DNA of 7,391 nt from DASWHK01 sp036398215. GTDB lineage: Bacteria; Acidobacteriota; UBA890. This document shows positions 1 through 7,391 of this stretch, piece by piece. Numbering within the stretch: the first letter of the stretch is position 1; each line of letters begins with the position of its first letter. The notes beneath the pieces were generated by a model. The model saw nothing but the letters and a program-made list of their open reading frames with translations, had not been told where the DNA came from and made no database searches. The position numbers were made by a program, and so were the translations under genes. Location: the NCBI GenBank assembly GCA_036398215.1, contig DASWHK010000117.1, positions 1 to 7,391 on the forward strand, written 5' to 3'.

Positions 1-2378
<2,378 letters not shown>

Positions 2379-2470
2379 CGGATCGTCGCTCCGGTGATCG
2401 GTGGACGTGACGGAGGGGCACCATTGTCGCCGAATCGGCCGGCGAGTGAAAGGGTCGGGCCTGCGCCAAG

Positions 2471-2490
2471 CCCCGGCCAGCCCCGGCCAG
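2471..2490. repeat. Tandem decamer CCCCGGCCAG x2
   Basis: The decamer at 2471-2480 is exactly repeated at 2481-2490 in the gap between the sulfatase and the metalloprotease. It is short and GC-rich, so replication slippage would explain it. Confidence 0.6.
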
Positions 2491-2493
2491 CCG

Positions 2494-2519
2494 GCGCGGC
2501 GCGACCGGTCGCGTCGCGC
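2494..2519. repeat. Near-perfect 26-bp GC palindrome between the hydrolase genes
   Basis: The 12-base core GCGACCGGTCGC (2501-2512) is a perfect palindrome. The symmetry continues outward to 2494 and 2519, so 12 of 13 pairs match and the remaining pair (2499/2514) is G opposite T. It lies 116-141 bases upstream of the metalloprotease start. It could be an operator, an extragenic palindromic element or an RNA hairpin. No T tract follows, so a classical terminator is not supported. Confidence 0.55.
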
Positions 2520-2588
2520 GATGCCCGGAATTCAGCGCCCGAGGGGATTCGGGGCCGGCCGCCGAGCGAAACGGTTGGCGAGGCGCCC

Positions 2589-2603
2589 GCGGCCGGCGGC
2601 CGC
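2589..2603 (-). terminator. Weak candidate hairpin just after the sulfatase stop
   Basis: On the minus strand GCGGCC, loop GCC, GGCCGC begins 6 bases after the sulfatase stop. The stem is six G-C pairs, but GGGCGCC follows instead of a T run, so intrinsic termination is doubtful. It could instead stabilise the mRNA end. The intergenic gap contains no clear promoter, so cotranscription with the metalloprotease remains possible. Confidence 0.25.
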
Positions 2604-2608
2604 TCATT

Positions 2609-4444
2609 TCACTCGAAGCGCTCGAGGGCGTACGAGGTGTCGCGGCTCGGCAGGATGACGCCGTTGCGGGCGGCGTACTCGGCCCACAGCGCCAGCATCT
2701 CGCGGAGCTTGTCGGGCTCGCTCGCCGCCAGGTCGTCGGTTTCGGCGGGGTCGCGGGAGAGGTCGAACAGCTGCCAGCGCTCGGGCCCGTAGGGCTCCCA
2801 CAGCCAGAGCAGCTTCCAGTCGCCCTGACGCAGCGCCCGGCGGCCGAACAGCTCCCACCCCATGACGTAGTCGCCGGGATGCACGGCCGGCGCCTCGCCG
2901 CGCAGGAACGGCAGCATCGAGGCGCCTTCGAGCCGCGCCACCGGGCGCCCCTGATAGACGCCGTCCGGAGGCTCGACGCCCGCCAGCTCCAGCGCCGTCG
3001 GGACGACGTCCATGACCGATACGAAGACGTCGCTGATGCCTGGCGGGCGGCGTCGGGAGCCGCCGAGCTCTCGCGACGAGGTTGCCGATGCGCCGGCCCC
3101 GGCGTCCCCGCCGGCCGGGGTCCGGCGTGAGCTTTCGTTGCTCGCCGTCGGACCGCCGGAGGTCCCGCCGGCCGGGGGCGTGTCGCCCGAGCTCACGTCC
3201 ACGGGGGCGAGGACGATCGCCGGCACCCGGATGCCGCCCTGCGACGGGAAGGTCTTGAACAGCCGGAAGGGGGCCGTCGACGCCTGCGCCCACCCGGCTC
3301 CGTAGGCGACGTAGGATCCGGCGCGACCGAGGTTGTCGTAGCCGTTGTCGTAGCCCTTCCAGGTCCACTCGGCCTCCATGATCGGGTTGCCCTCGGCGCC
3401 ATTGTCGGAGAAGAACATGATCAAGGTGTCGTCGTACTCGCCGATCTCCCGCAGGTAGTCGAAGAGGCGGCCGATGTTGGCGTCGAGGTTCTCGACCATG
3501 GCGGCGTACAGCTCCATCTCGCGAGCTTCGCTGCGTTGTTGCTCGCGGGCAAGGCCCTGCCAGGCCGGTACGAACGGCAGCCGGTCCGGCACCCCGACGT
3601 CGGGCCCGATGATCCCGGCGGCGGCAAGGCCGGCGGCGCGGCGGGCGCGGAGGACGTCCCAGCCCTCGTCGTAGGCGCCCGCATAGCGATCGATGTACTC
3701 CTCGGTCGCCTGCAGCGGCCAGTGCGGCGCCGTGTAGCCCAGATAGGCGAAGAACGGCCGCCCGCCGTCGTGGGCCTCGCCGAGGTACTCGATGAGCTTG
3801 TCGGTGTAGAAATCGCTGGAGAAGAAATCGGCCGGCAGCCCCACGGGGGCGCCGTCCTCGACGTACGCCGCCGGGGCCGCCCCCAGCCCCTGGGCGTCGG
3901 CGAAGTGGCTGGCGCCGCCGGGCAGCAGCGCGAACGAGCGCTCGAAGCCGCGCCCCTCGGGCCGCGTCGCGGCGCCGCCGCCGAGGTGCCACTTGCCGAC
4001 CATCATGGTCGCGTAGCCGGCATCCTGCAGCAGCCGCGCCACCGTGACGACACGGTCGGAGAGCACGGCCTCGTAACCCGGCTGGCCGCGCTGGTTGTCG
4101 TCTTCCTCGCCGGACATCGTGCCGAGGCCGGCGACGTGGGCGTCGACGCCGGCCAACAGCATCGCCCGCGTCGGCGAGCACGCCGGTGAGACGTGGAAGT
4201 CGGTCAGCACCATCCCCGAGGCGGCGAGGGCGTCGAGGCTGGGAGTGCGGATCTCGCTGCCCAGGAAGCCGAGGTCGGAGTAGCCGAGATCGTCGGCGAC
4301 CAGCAGGAGGATGTTCGGGCGCCCCTCGCCGCCGGTCGCCGGCGCGCCGCGCTCGTCGGCCGGGCCGGCGTCACAGCCGGCGGTGAGCAGCGGCAGGAGG
4401 GCGAGAGCCAGCAAGCGAAGCAGCCGGGTTGGTTTTCGATTCAT
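2609..4444 (-). CDS. Sulfatase (arylsulfatase AtsA-like), predicted lipoprotein
   Basis: Predicted sulfate-ester hydrolase of the formylglycine type (family PF00884), 611 residues from the ATG at 4442-4444. Residues 1-24 form a lipoprotein signal ending in LTAGC, with C24 as the lipidation site; T at -3 is tolerated but not the strict consensus. Catalytic features run in order: metal-binding DD at 51-52, CSPTR at 89-93 (C89 is the formylglycine precursor, matching CxPxR), GKWHLGG at 150-156 (K151, H153), PH at 240-241, the metal site SDNG at 346-349, and K397 in PFRLFKTFPSQGGIR. The C-terminal WELFGRRALRQGDWK text is typical of AtsA-like enzymes. Residues of about 415-467 are an unusual low-complexity insert. 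Activity needs a formylglycine-generating enzyme, which is not in this window. The frame is open upstream to an ATG at 4642, but those 66 residues are arginine-rich and repeat-derived, and the lipoprotein signal fixes the start near 4444 (4456 is possible). The ribosome-binding site is weak. Substrate unknown. Confidence 0.92.
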   Translation of the reverse strand: MNRKPTRLLRLLALALLPLLTAGCDAGPADERGAPATGGEGRPNILLLVADDLGYSDLGFLGSEIRTPSLDALAASGMVLTDFHVSPACSPTRAMLLAGVDAHVAGLGTMSGEEDDNQRGQPGYEAVLSDRVVTVARLLQDAGYATMMVGKWHLGGGAATRPEGRGFERSFALLPGGASHFADAQGLGAAPAAYVEDGAPVGLPADFFSSDFYTDKLIEYLGEAHDGGRPFFAYLGYTAPHWPLQATEEYIDRYAGAYDEGWDVLRARRAAGLAAAGIIGPDVGVPDRLPFVPAWQGLAREQQRSEAREMELYAAMVENLDANIGRLFDYLREIGEYDDTLIMFFSDNGAEGNPIMEAEWTWKGYDNGYDNLGRAGSYVAYGAGWAQASTAPFRLFKTFPSQGGIRVPAIVLAPVDVSSGDTPPAGGTSGGPTASNESSRRTPAGGDAGAGASATSSRELGGSRRRPPGISDVFVSVMDVVPTALELAGVEPPDGVYQGRPVARLEGASMLPFLRGEAPAVHPGDYVMGWELFGRRALRQGDWKLLWLWEPYGPERWQLFDLSRDPAETDDLAASEPDKLREMLALWAEYAARNGVILPSRDTSYALERFE

Positions 4445-4483
4445 CGCCAGACCCATCACGCTATTCACCGCAGCCGCTGCACG

Positions 4484-4590
4484 GCCTTTCGGCCGGCGAT
4501 CCCGGCGCCTGAAGATTGCGCCTTTCGCTCGGCAATCCCGACTCCGGGAGGTTGCGATCTTTCGGCGGCCATCCTGACCTCTGAGACGGG
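4484..4590. repeat. Three degenerate tandem units of 36-37 bases
   Basis: Unit 1 is 4484-4519, unit 2 is 4520-4555, and unit 3 is about 4556-4590. Units 1 and 2 match at 28 of 36 positions, sharing GCCTTTCG, CGGC, ATCCC and TTGC at the same offsets. Unit 3 is more diverged and shifted by one base but keeps CTTTCG, ATCC, GAC and CTC. On the minus strand each unit contains a GAAAG core preceded by a GC-rich run (for example TTGCCGAGCGAAAGGC in unit 2). There are no conserved repeats separated by unique spacers, so it is not a CRISPR array. It lies upstream of the sulfatase. Confidence 0.7.
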
Positions 4591-4591
4591 T

Positions 4592-4608
4592 CCGCCGCAA
4601 GCCGGCGG
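4592..4608. repeat. Short GC-rich hairpin
   Basis: CCGCCG (4592-4597) can pair with CGGCGG (4603-4608) around a 5-base loop CAAGC. No T tract follows on either strand, so a terminator is unlikely. It directly follows the third tandem unit and may belong to the same repeat element. Confidence 0.4.
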
Positions 4609-4638
4609 CGCGAAGCCGGGGCAGGCCAGGGTAAGCGG

Positions 4639-4668
4639 TCATTTCTTCGTGAACCCTAAGGGAAATGA
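4639..4668. promoter_or_regulatory. Inverted repeat TCATTTC-N16-GAAATGA
   Basis: Seven-base arms TCATTTC (4639-4645) and GAAATGA (4662-4668) are exact reverse complements separated by 16 bases. In RNA two more G-U pairs could extend the stem. It is AT-richer than its surroundings and lies in the divergent region about 195 bases upstream of the sulfatase start, so it could be an operator or leader structure. Function unknown. Confidence 0.35.
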
Positions 4669-4757
4669 TGGGCGAGCTCGTGGTCCGGAGATGTGGAATC
4701 AGGCGAAACTTCTCCTAAAATGGGCCAGTTATCGCTCCCGGCCGCCTGGACGCCACG

Positions 4758-4786
4758 TTGACATGATGCTTAGAGTACATGAGAAT
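4758..4786 (+). promoter_or_regulatory. Sigma70-like promoter for the rightward gene unit
   Basis: A perfect -35 hexamer TTGACA (4758-4763) is followed by a 17-base spacer and GAGAAT (4781-4786), which matches four of six -10 consensus positions. The predicted start of transcription is about 4793, giving a leader of about 70 bases before the TTG start at 4863. It is among the most AT-rich stretches in the window and faces the small gene, MarR and methyltransferases. Confidence 0.6.
4762..4781. promoter_or_regulatory. Candidate operator CATG-N12-CATG inside the promoter
   Basis: CATG at 4762-4765 and at 4778-4781 form a dyad about 20 bases long lying between the -35 and -10 elements. ACATGA is also directly repeated at 4761 and 4777. 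MarR proteins often bind short dyads overlapping promoters, so this is a candidate site for the MarR protein encoded at 5281. The inner 12 bases are hardly symmetrical, so chance is possible. Confidence 0.3.
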
Positions 4787-4851
4787 AGATGGCGCAACAT
4801 GCCCACGGAATCGCGGCCCTGTATCCGCCCGTGACTCTCGCGAACGCAACT

Positions 4852-4860
4852 GGGAGGGAG
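4852..4860 (+). promoter_or_regulatory. Strong ribosome-binding site deciding a TTG start
   Basis: GGGAGGGAG ends two bases before the TTG at 4863. Pairing through its first GGAGG gives a spacing of about 5-6 bases. No other in-frame start of the small gene has such a site, so it decides the start. Confidence 0.6.
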
Positions 4861-4862
4861 CC

Positions 4863-5222
4863 TTGTCTCACCATGCATCCACCTACGGGACGGCCCATCG
4901 TCGTCCCGGTCGAAGGAGAAACGGTCGCGCCGGTCGCGACCGATCCACGGCACCCATCAGCCTCGAGACAGGTGAGCTCGGCCTCCTCCGCGAGATCGAG
5001 CCGGCCCGCAAGCTGTTCGCCCGGGTCATCGAGGTGGCGCTCGAGGACCAGCGCTACCTCGAGGAGACCCGCAAGAAGGCCGAGCTGTCGCCCCGGGACT
5101 GCCGGAGGTTGCGGATCATCGCCGATGCCGTTCCTCCGGAGGATTTCTTCGCCAGCGACTGGTTCGAGCATGTCTGCGAGCTGGTCGGAATTCATCCGCA
5201 GGCGGTCAGGGATCGGTTGTAG
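4863..5222 (+). CDS. Conserved-looking small protein of unknown function, 119 residues
   Basis: I do not recognise this gene with confidence. The chosen start is TTG at 4863, because GGGAGGGAG at 4852-4860 sits just upstream and the promoter at 4758-4786 would start transcription near 4793, downstream of the in-frame ATG at 4779. The first 30 residues are polar and strongly basic (RRPGRRRNGRAGRDR at 13-27) and look disordered. Residues 35-119 look like a folded helical domain: ETGELGLLREIEPARKLF, a charged helix to about 75, then SPRDCRRLRIIADAV and FFASDWFEHVCELVGIHPQAVRDRL. The end pattern (aromatic, CE, G-hydrophobic-x-P, AVR) recalls C-terminal motifs of small phage-like or DNA-associated proteins, but this is only resemblance. 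There is no signal peptide or membrane segment. It is the first gene of the rightward unit, 58 bases before the MarR gene. The alternative ATG at 4779 would give 147 residues. Confidence 0.7.
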   Translation: MSHHASTYGTAHRRPGRRRNGRAGRDRSTAPISLETGELGLLREIEPARKLFARVIEVALEDQRYLEETRKKAELSPRDCRRLRIIADAVPPEDFFASDWFEHVCELVGIHPQAVRDRL

Positions 5223-5280
5223 GCGCCCGCGAGCGGGCCGGCCGCCGGGGCGATGGCGTCCGGCCGGAGCCGTCGAGACC

Positions 5281-5832
5281 ATGGACGAAGATGGAGCTTC
5301 CACCGCCCGCCAGGTCGTCACTGCACTGCGCCGGATCGTCCGAGCGATCGATCTGCACTCTCGTTTTCTGGCGGCGCGCTTCGGCCTCACCGGACCCCAG
5401 TTGATGGTGCTCGAGGAGCTGTCGCGGCGCGAAGGTGTGTCGATCAGCGACCTGGCTCGATCCGTCTATCTGAGCCATGCGACGGTCACCGACATCCTGG
5501 CGCGGCTCGAGCGCCGCGGCCTGGTTCGCCGGGCGCGCAGCGACGCCGACCGGCGCCGGGTGCTCGCCTCCACGACGGCGGCCGCCGAGGAGATCCTCTC
5601 GCGGACGCCGCCGCCCCTGCAGGAGCAGTTTCTTGAGCAGTTCAACGGGTTCGCGGCCTGGGAGCGGACCCAGATGCTCTCCAGTGTCCAGCGGATCGCC
5701 GCGATGATGGAGGCCGAGCCGCTCGACGTCATCGACGACCTCGCGGCCGAGATGGCCGCAGATGAAGCCTTGGCCGCGGTCGAACAGCAACCGCCAACAG
5801 CAACCTTGAAACCGGAGGGTTCTCGAGAATGA
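5281..5832 (+). CDS. MarR-family transcriptional regulator
   Basis: Predicted dimeric winged-helix DNA-binding regulator of 183 residues. An N-terminal dimerisation helix (about 9-34) leads into FGLTGPQLMVLEEL (34-47), typical of MarR proteins. A helix-turn-helix follows: VSISDLARSVYLSHATVTDILARLERRGLV (53-82), with the recognition helix about 65-78. The wing carries the DADRRR signature at 88-93. The C-terminal part (about 105-183) is helical and longer than in the shortest members. The frame is open far upstream to 4789, but that part overlaps the small gene in another frame. The ATG at 5281 is preferred because it begins where MarR similarity begins and falls in the gap after 5222. GGAG at 5265-5268 is 12 bases away, so the ribosome-binding site is only fair. 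Its stop TGA (5830-5832) overlaps the next ATG (5829-5831), suggesting coupled translation. The ligand is unknown. Control of its own operon is an inference from family habit. Confidence 0.9.
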   Translation: MDEDGASTARQVVTALRRIVRAIDLHSRFLAARFGLTGPQLMVLEELSRREGVSISDLARSVYLSHATVTDILARLERRGLVRRARSDADRRRVLASTTAAAEEILSRTPPPLQEQFLEQFNGFAAWERTQMLSSVQRIAAMMEAEPLDVIDDLAAEMAADEALAAVEQQPPTATLKPEGSRE

Positions 5833-6674
5833 ACACCCCGTCCCCCGCTTCCGATATCGACGAATCCCGACAGCAAGGCCCGATCTGGCCGCAGCGTCTC
5901 CGCCAGATCGCCTCCCCGGTCGACCGCATCCGGCTGCCCGAGGCCGACGGCGAGGTTCCCCAGGACGAGGAGTGGTGCGAGGTCATCGTCGACGGCGTGT
6001 CGCGGCGCATTCGCTTCCACGACTACGGCGAGATCTACGGGATCCCCGGCCTCTACGAGCGGCTCTTCTACAAGCGGCTGAAGTGCTGCTCGCCGAGCCG
6101 CGTGGCCTCGCTACTCGCCGAGGTGCTGGAGGAGCGCGGCGTCGAGCTCGGCAGCCTGCGGGTCCTGGACCTGGGGGCCGGCAACGGCATGGTGGGCGAC
6201 GAGATGCAGCGTCTGGGCGTCCGGGAGATCGTCGGCGTCGACATCATCGAGGAGGCCAAGGACGCCGCCTTCCGCGACCGGCCCGGCGTCTACGACGACT
6301 ACCTGGTGACCGACATGACCGAGCTGCGGGAGCCCGCCAGGACCAGCCTCAACCACGGCAGGTTCAACTGCCTGACCTGCGTCGCGGCGCTCGGCTTCGA
6401 GGACATCCCCCCGCAGGCCTTCGCGAAGGCGCTGGACGTCGTTCGCACGCCCGGCTGGATCGCCTTCAGCATCAAGGAGGAGTTTCTGCGCGGCGGCGAC
6501 GACGCGTTCTGCGAGCTGATCGATCGGCTCGAGCGCGACGAGGTCTTGCGCTTCGAAGCCTACCGGCGTTTCCGCCACCGGGTCTCGATCAGCGGCGACG
6601 GGCTCTACTACGTCGCCGTGGTGGCGCGAAAGCTCCGCGAGGTCCCGAGCCGTTTCCTCGAGCATGCGGGTTGA
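5829..6674 (+). CDS. Class I SAM-dependent methyltransferase, substrate unknown
   Basis: Cytoplasmic methyltransferase of 281 residues. An N-terminal extension of about 85 residues precedes the Rossmann fold and includes the segment VSRRIRFHDYGEIYGIPGLYERLFYKRLKCCSP (57-89), cut here into its key text only: RIRFHDYGEIYGIPGLYE. The SAM-binding motif I is VLDLGAGNG at 112-120. The acidic residue of motif II is D138 in IVGVDII. A later strand is LTCVAALGFEDIP, where the canonical post-I residues are less standard. The C-terminal part (about 210-281) is mixed helix/strand and ends near YYVAVVARKL. There is no signal peptide. The start is set by the ATGA overlap with the MarR gene and by GGAGG at 5814-5818, 10 bases upstream. 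It overlaps the next gene by 11 bases. It could modify a small molecule, lipid or sugar; the sequence gives no substrate. Confidence 0.88.
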   Translation: MNTPSPASDIDESRQQGPIWPQRLRQIASPVDRIRLPEADGEVPQDEEWCEVIVDGVSRRIRFHDYGEIYGIPGLYERLFYKRLKCCSPSRVASLLAEVLEERGVELGSLRVLDLGAGNGMVGDEMQRLGVREIVGVDIIEEAKDAAFRDRPGVYDDYLVTDMTELREPARTSLNHGRFNCLTCVAALGFEDIPPQAFAKALDVVRTPGWIAFSIKEEFLRGGDDAFCELIDRLERDEVLRFEAYRRFRHRVSISGDGLYYVAVVARKLREVPSRFLEHAG

Positions 6675-7391
6675 GGCGCTCGAGTACCTGGCCTGCCCGC
6701 GTTGTGGCGCCGGCCTGAGCGTCGACGACCCGGTCCGCGCCGAGCGGGAGATCGTCGCCGGCCGCCTCGCCTGTTCCGGCGATTGCGGCGCCTATCCGAT
6801 CGAGGACGGGGTCCCGAGGCTGCTGCCCGAGCTCGCCGGAGCGAGCCTCGACGCCACCGACGGCCAGGCCGAGACAGGTCGCGCCTTCGGGGCCCAGTGG
6901 AAGCAGTTCAAGTACGGCGGCACGACCTGGGGGGTTACCCTCGAGGAGCGCCTGCCGGTGGTTCTGCACGAGCTGGACTGGACGCCGCGACAGCTCGCCG
7001 GAAAGGTGATCCTCGATGCCGGCTGCGGCAACGGCACCCTATCGGAGGGCCTGGCCAGCCGGGGGGCGACCGTCGTGGCGCTGGACCTCAGCGACAGCGT
7101 TGTCCGCGCCCACGCGCACTGCCGAGCGCCGGGCCTGCACTTCGTCCAGGGCAATCTCTTCTACCCGCCCCTCAAGCCGGGGGCCTTCGACGCGATCTAC
7201 TCGTGCGGCGTCTTCCACCACACGCCCGACACCCGCCGCGGCTTCCGCGCCGTGGCGCCGGCGCTCAAGAAGGCGGCCGACTCGCGCTTCTTCGTCTGGC
7301 TGTACGCCGATCGCAGCGCGCTGTTCAACGCCACGGTAGAGCAGGCGATGAAGCTGACCCGCCGCATGCCCGAGTGGTTGCTCGTTCCCCT
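6664..7391 (+). CDS. Methyltransferase with N-terminal Trm112-like zinc domain, 3' end missing
   Basis: The first 242 residues of a SAM-dependent methyltransferase are visible, and the frame runs off the right edge. Residues 1-55 resemble the Trm112-like zinc-binding domain: LACPRCGAGL (C11, C14), then CSGDCGAYPIEDGVPRLLP (C37, C41), so the four cysteines could bind one zinc. A linker with WKQFKYGG (about 79-86) precedes the Methyltransf_11-type fold. Motif I is ILDAGCGNG at 116-124, motif II ends at D141 in VVALDLS, and the post-I segment is FDAIYSCGVFHHTPD at 175-189. Such two-domain enzymes are common beside glycan, lipid or natural-product genes. The ATG at 6664 lies 11 bases inside the previous gene, so translation is probably coupled. 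Upstream GAG near 6659 is only a weak ribosome-binding site. The substrate is unknown. The C-terminal part lies beyond the window. Confidence 0.9.
   Translation, partial: MRVEALEYLACPRCGAGLSVDDPVRAEREIVAGRLACSGDCGAYPIEDGVPRLLPELAGASLDATDGQAETGRAFGAQWKQFKYGGTTWGVTLEERLPVVLHELDWTPRQLAGKVILDAGCGNGTLSEGLASRGATVVALDLSDSVVRAHAHCRAPGLHFVQGNLFYPPLKPGAFDAIYSCGVFHHTPDTRRGFRAVAPALKKAADSRFFVWLYADRSALFNATVEQAMKLTRRMPEWLLVP

Larger units (their letters stand above)
2437..2574 (+). repeat. Two copies of a GGCGAG-GAAA type motif
   Basis: GGCCGGCGAGTGAAAGG (2437-2453) and GGCCGCCGAGCGAAACGG (2557-2574) share the pattern SCGAGYGAAA on the plus strand. The pattern closely matches the core on the minus strand of the tandem units at 4484-4590. 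The two copies flank the tandem decamer and the 26-bp palindrome. Confidence 0.45.
4445..4862. other. Divergent intergenic region of 418 bases
   Basis: This separates the leftward sulfatase from the rightward unit. From left to right it holds the tandem units (4484-4590), a GC-rich hairpin (4592-4608), an AT-rich inverted repeat (4639-4668), and the rightward promoter and leader (4758-4862). I see no convincing leftward promoter for the sulfatase, no tRNA and no further gene. Open frames across it are arginine-rich and repeat-derived. Confidence 0.7.

Noticed and set aside
3536..4189. Plus-strand 217-codon open frame inside the sulfatase
   Set aside because: Opposite strand of the conserved catalytic region of the sulfatase, with shadow-type composition.
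4484..4590. CRISPR array
   Set aside because: The units abut directly, are only about 78 percent identical at best, and have no unique spacers or cas genes.
4445..4642. Upstream extension of the sulfatase to an ATG at 4642
   Set aside because: It would put 66 arginine-rich, repeat-encoded residues before a complete lipoprotein signal peptide.
4789..5280. Upstream extension of the MarR frame to the ATG at 4789
   Set aside because: It overlaps the small gene in another frame, is Arg/Ser/Pro-rich, and has no MarR similarity before 5281.
5206..5790. Minus-strand open frame opposite the MarR gene
   Set aside because: Antisense shadow of a clear winged-helix gene, without ribosome-binding site or recognisable domain.

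Overview
The window is GC-rich DNA with dense coding and few AT-rich stretches, and it carries two lines of genes that diverge from an intergenic region at about 4445-4862. Two large secreted or cell-surface hydrolases lie on the minus strand: a metzincin-type zinc metalloprotease and a formylglycine-type sulfatase lipoprotein. This pairing, with the high GC and the many glycine/arginine-rich insertions, resembles Acidobacteriota or a similar environmental lineage. That assignment is a guess from gene content, since no rRNA or other marker gene is present.

Minus strand, 1-4444: a sulfatase (start about 4444, stop 2609-2611) is followed 230 bases later by a zinc-dependent metalloprotease (start 2378) that runs off the left edge. 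Both have export signals. The sulfatase has a lipobox, so it is predicted to be anchored to a membrane. The protease has a cleavable-type signal peptide. The gap between them holds a near-perfect 26-bp palindrome, a small hairpin, a tandem decamer and copies of a short repeat motif.

Divergent region, 4445-4862: this holds three degenerate 36-37 bp tandem repeat units, a GC-rich hairpin, an AT-rich inverted repeat, and a good sigma70-like promoter facing right (TTGACA, 17-bp spacer, GAGAAT) with a CATG-N12-CATG symmetry inside it.

Plus strand, 4863-7391: four genes lie head to tail and probably form one transcription unit. They are a 119-residue protein of unknown function (TTG start with a strong ribosome-binding site), a MarR-type repressor, a class I SAM-dependent methyltransferase overlapping it by ATGA, and a second methyltransferase with an N-terminal Trm112-like zinc-binding domain that overlaps the previous gene by 11 bases and is cut by the right edge. 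The overlaps point to translational coupling. MarR may autoregulate the unit. The two methyltransferases probably modify a small molecule or glycan, but no substrate can be named from this window.

The observations most worth following are a short repeat family (core close to GCCGAGCGAAA) found in both intergenic regions and apparently also inside a low-complexity insert in the sulfatase, the long palindrome at 2494-2519, and the MarR/double-methyltransferase unit with its unknown first gene.
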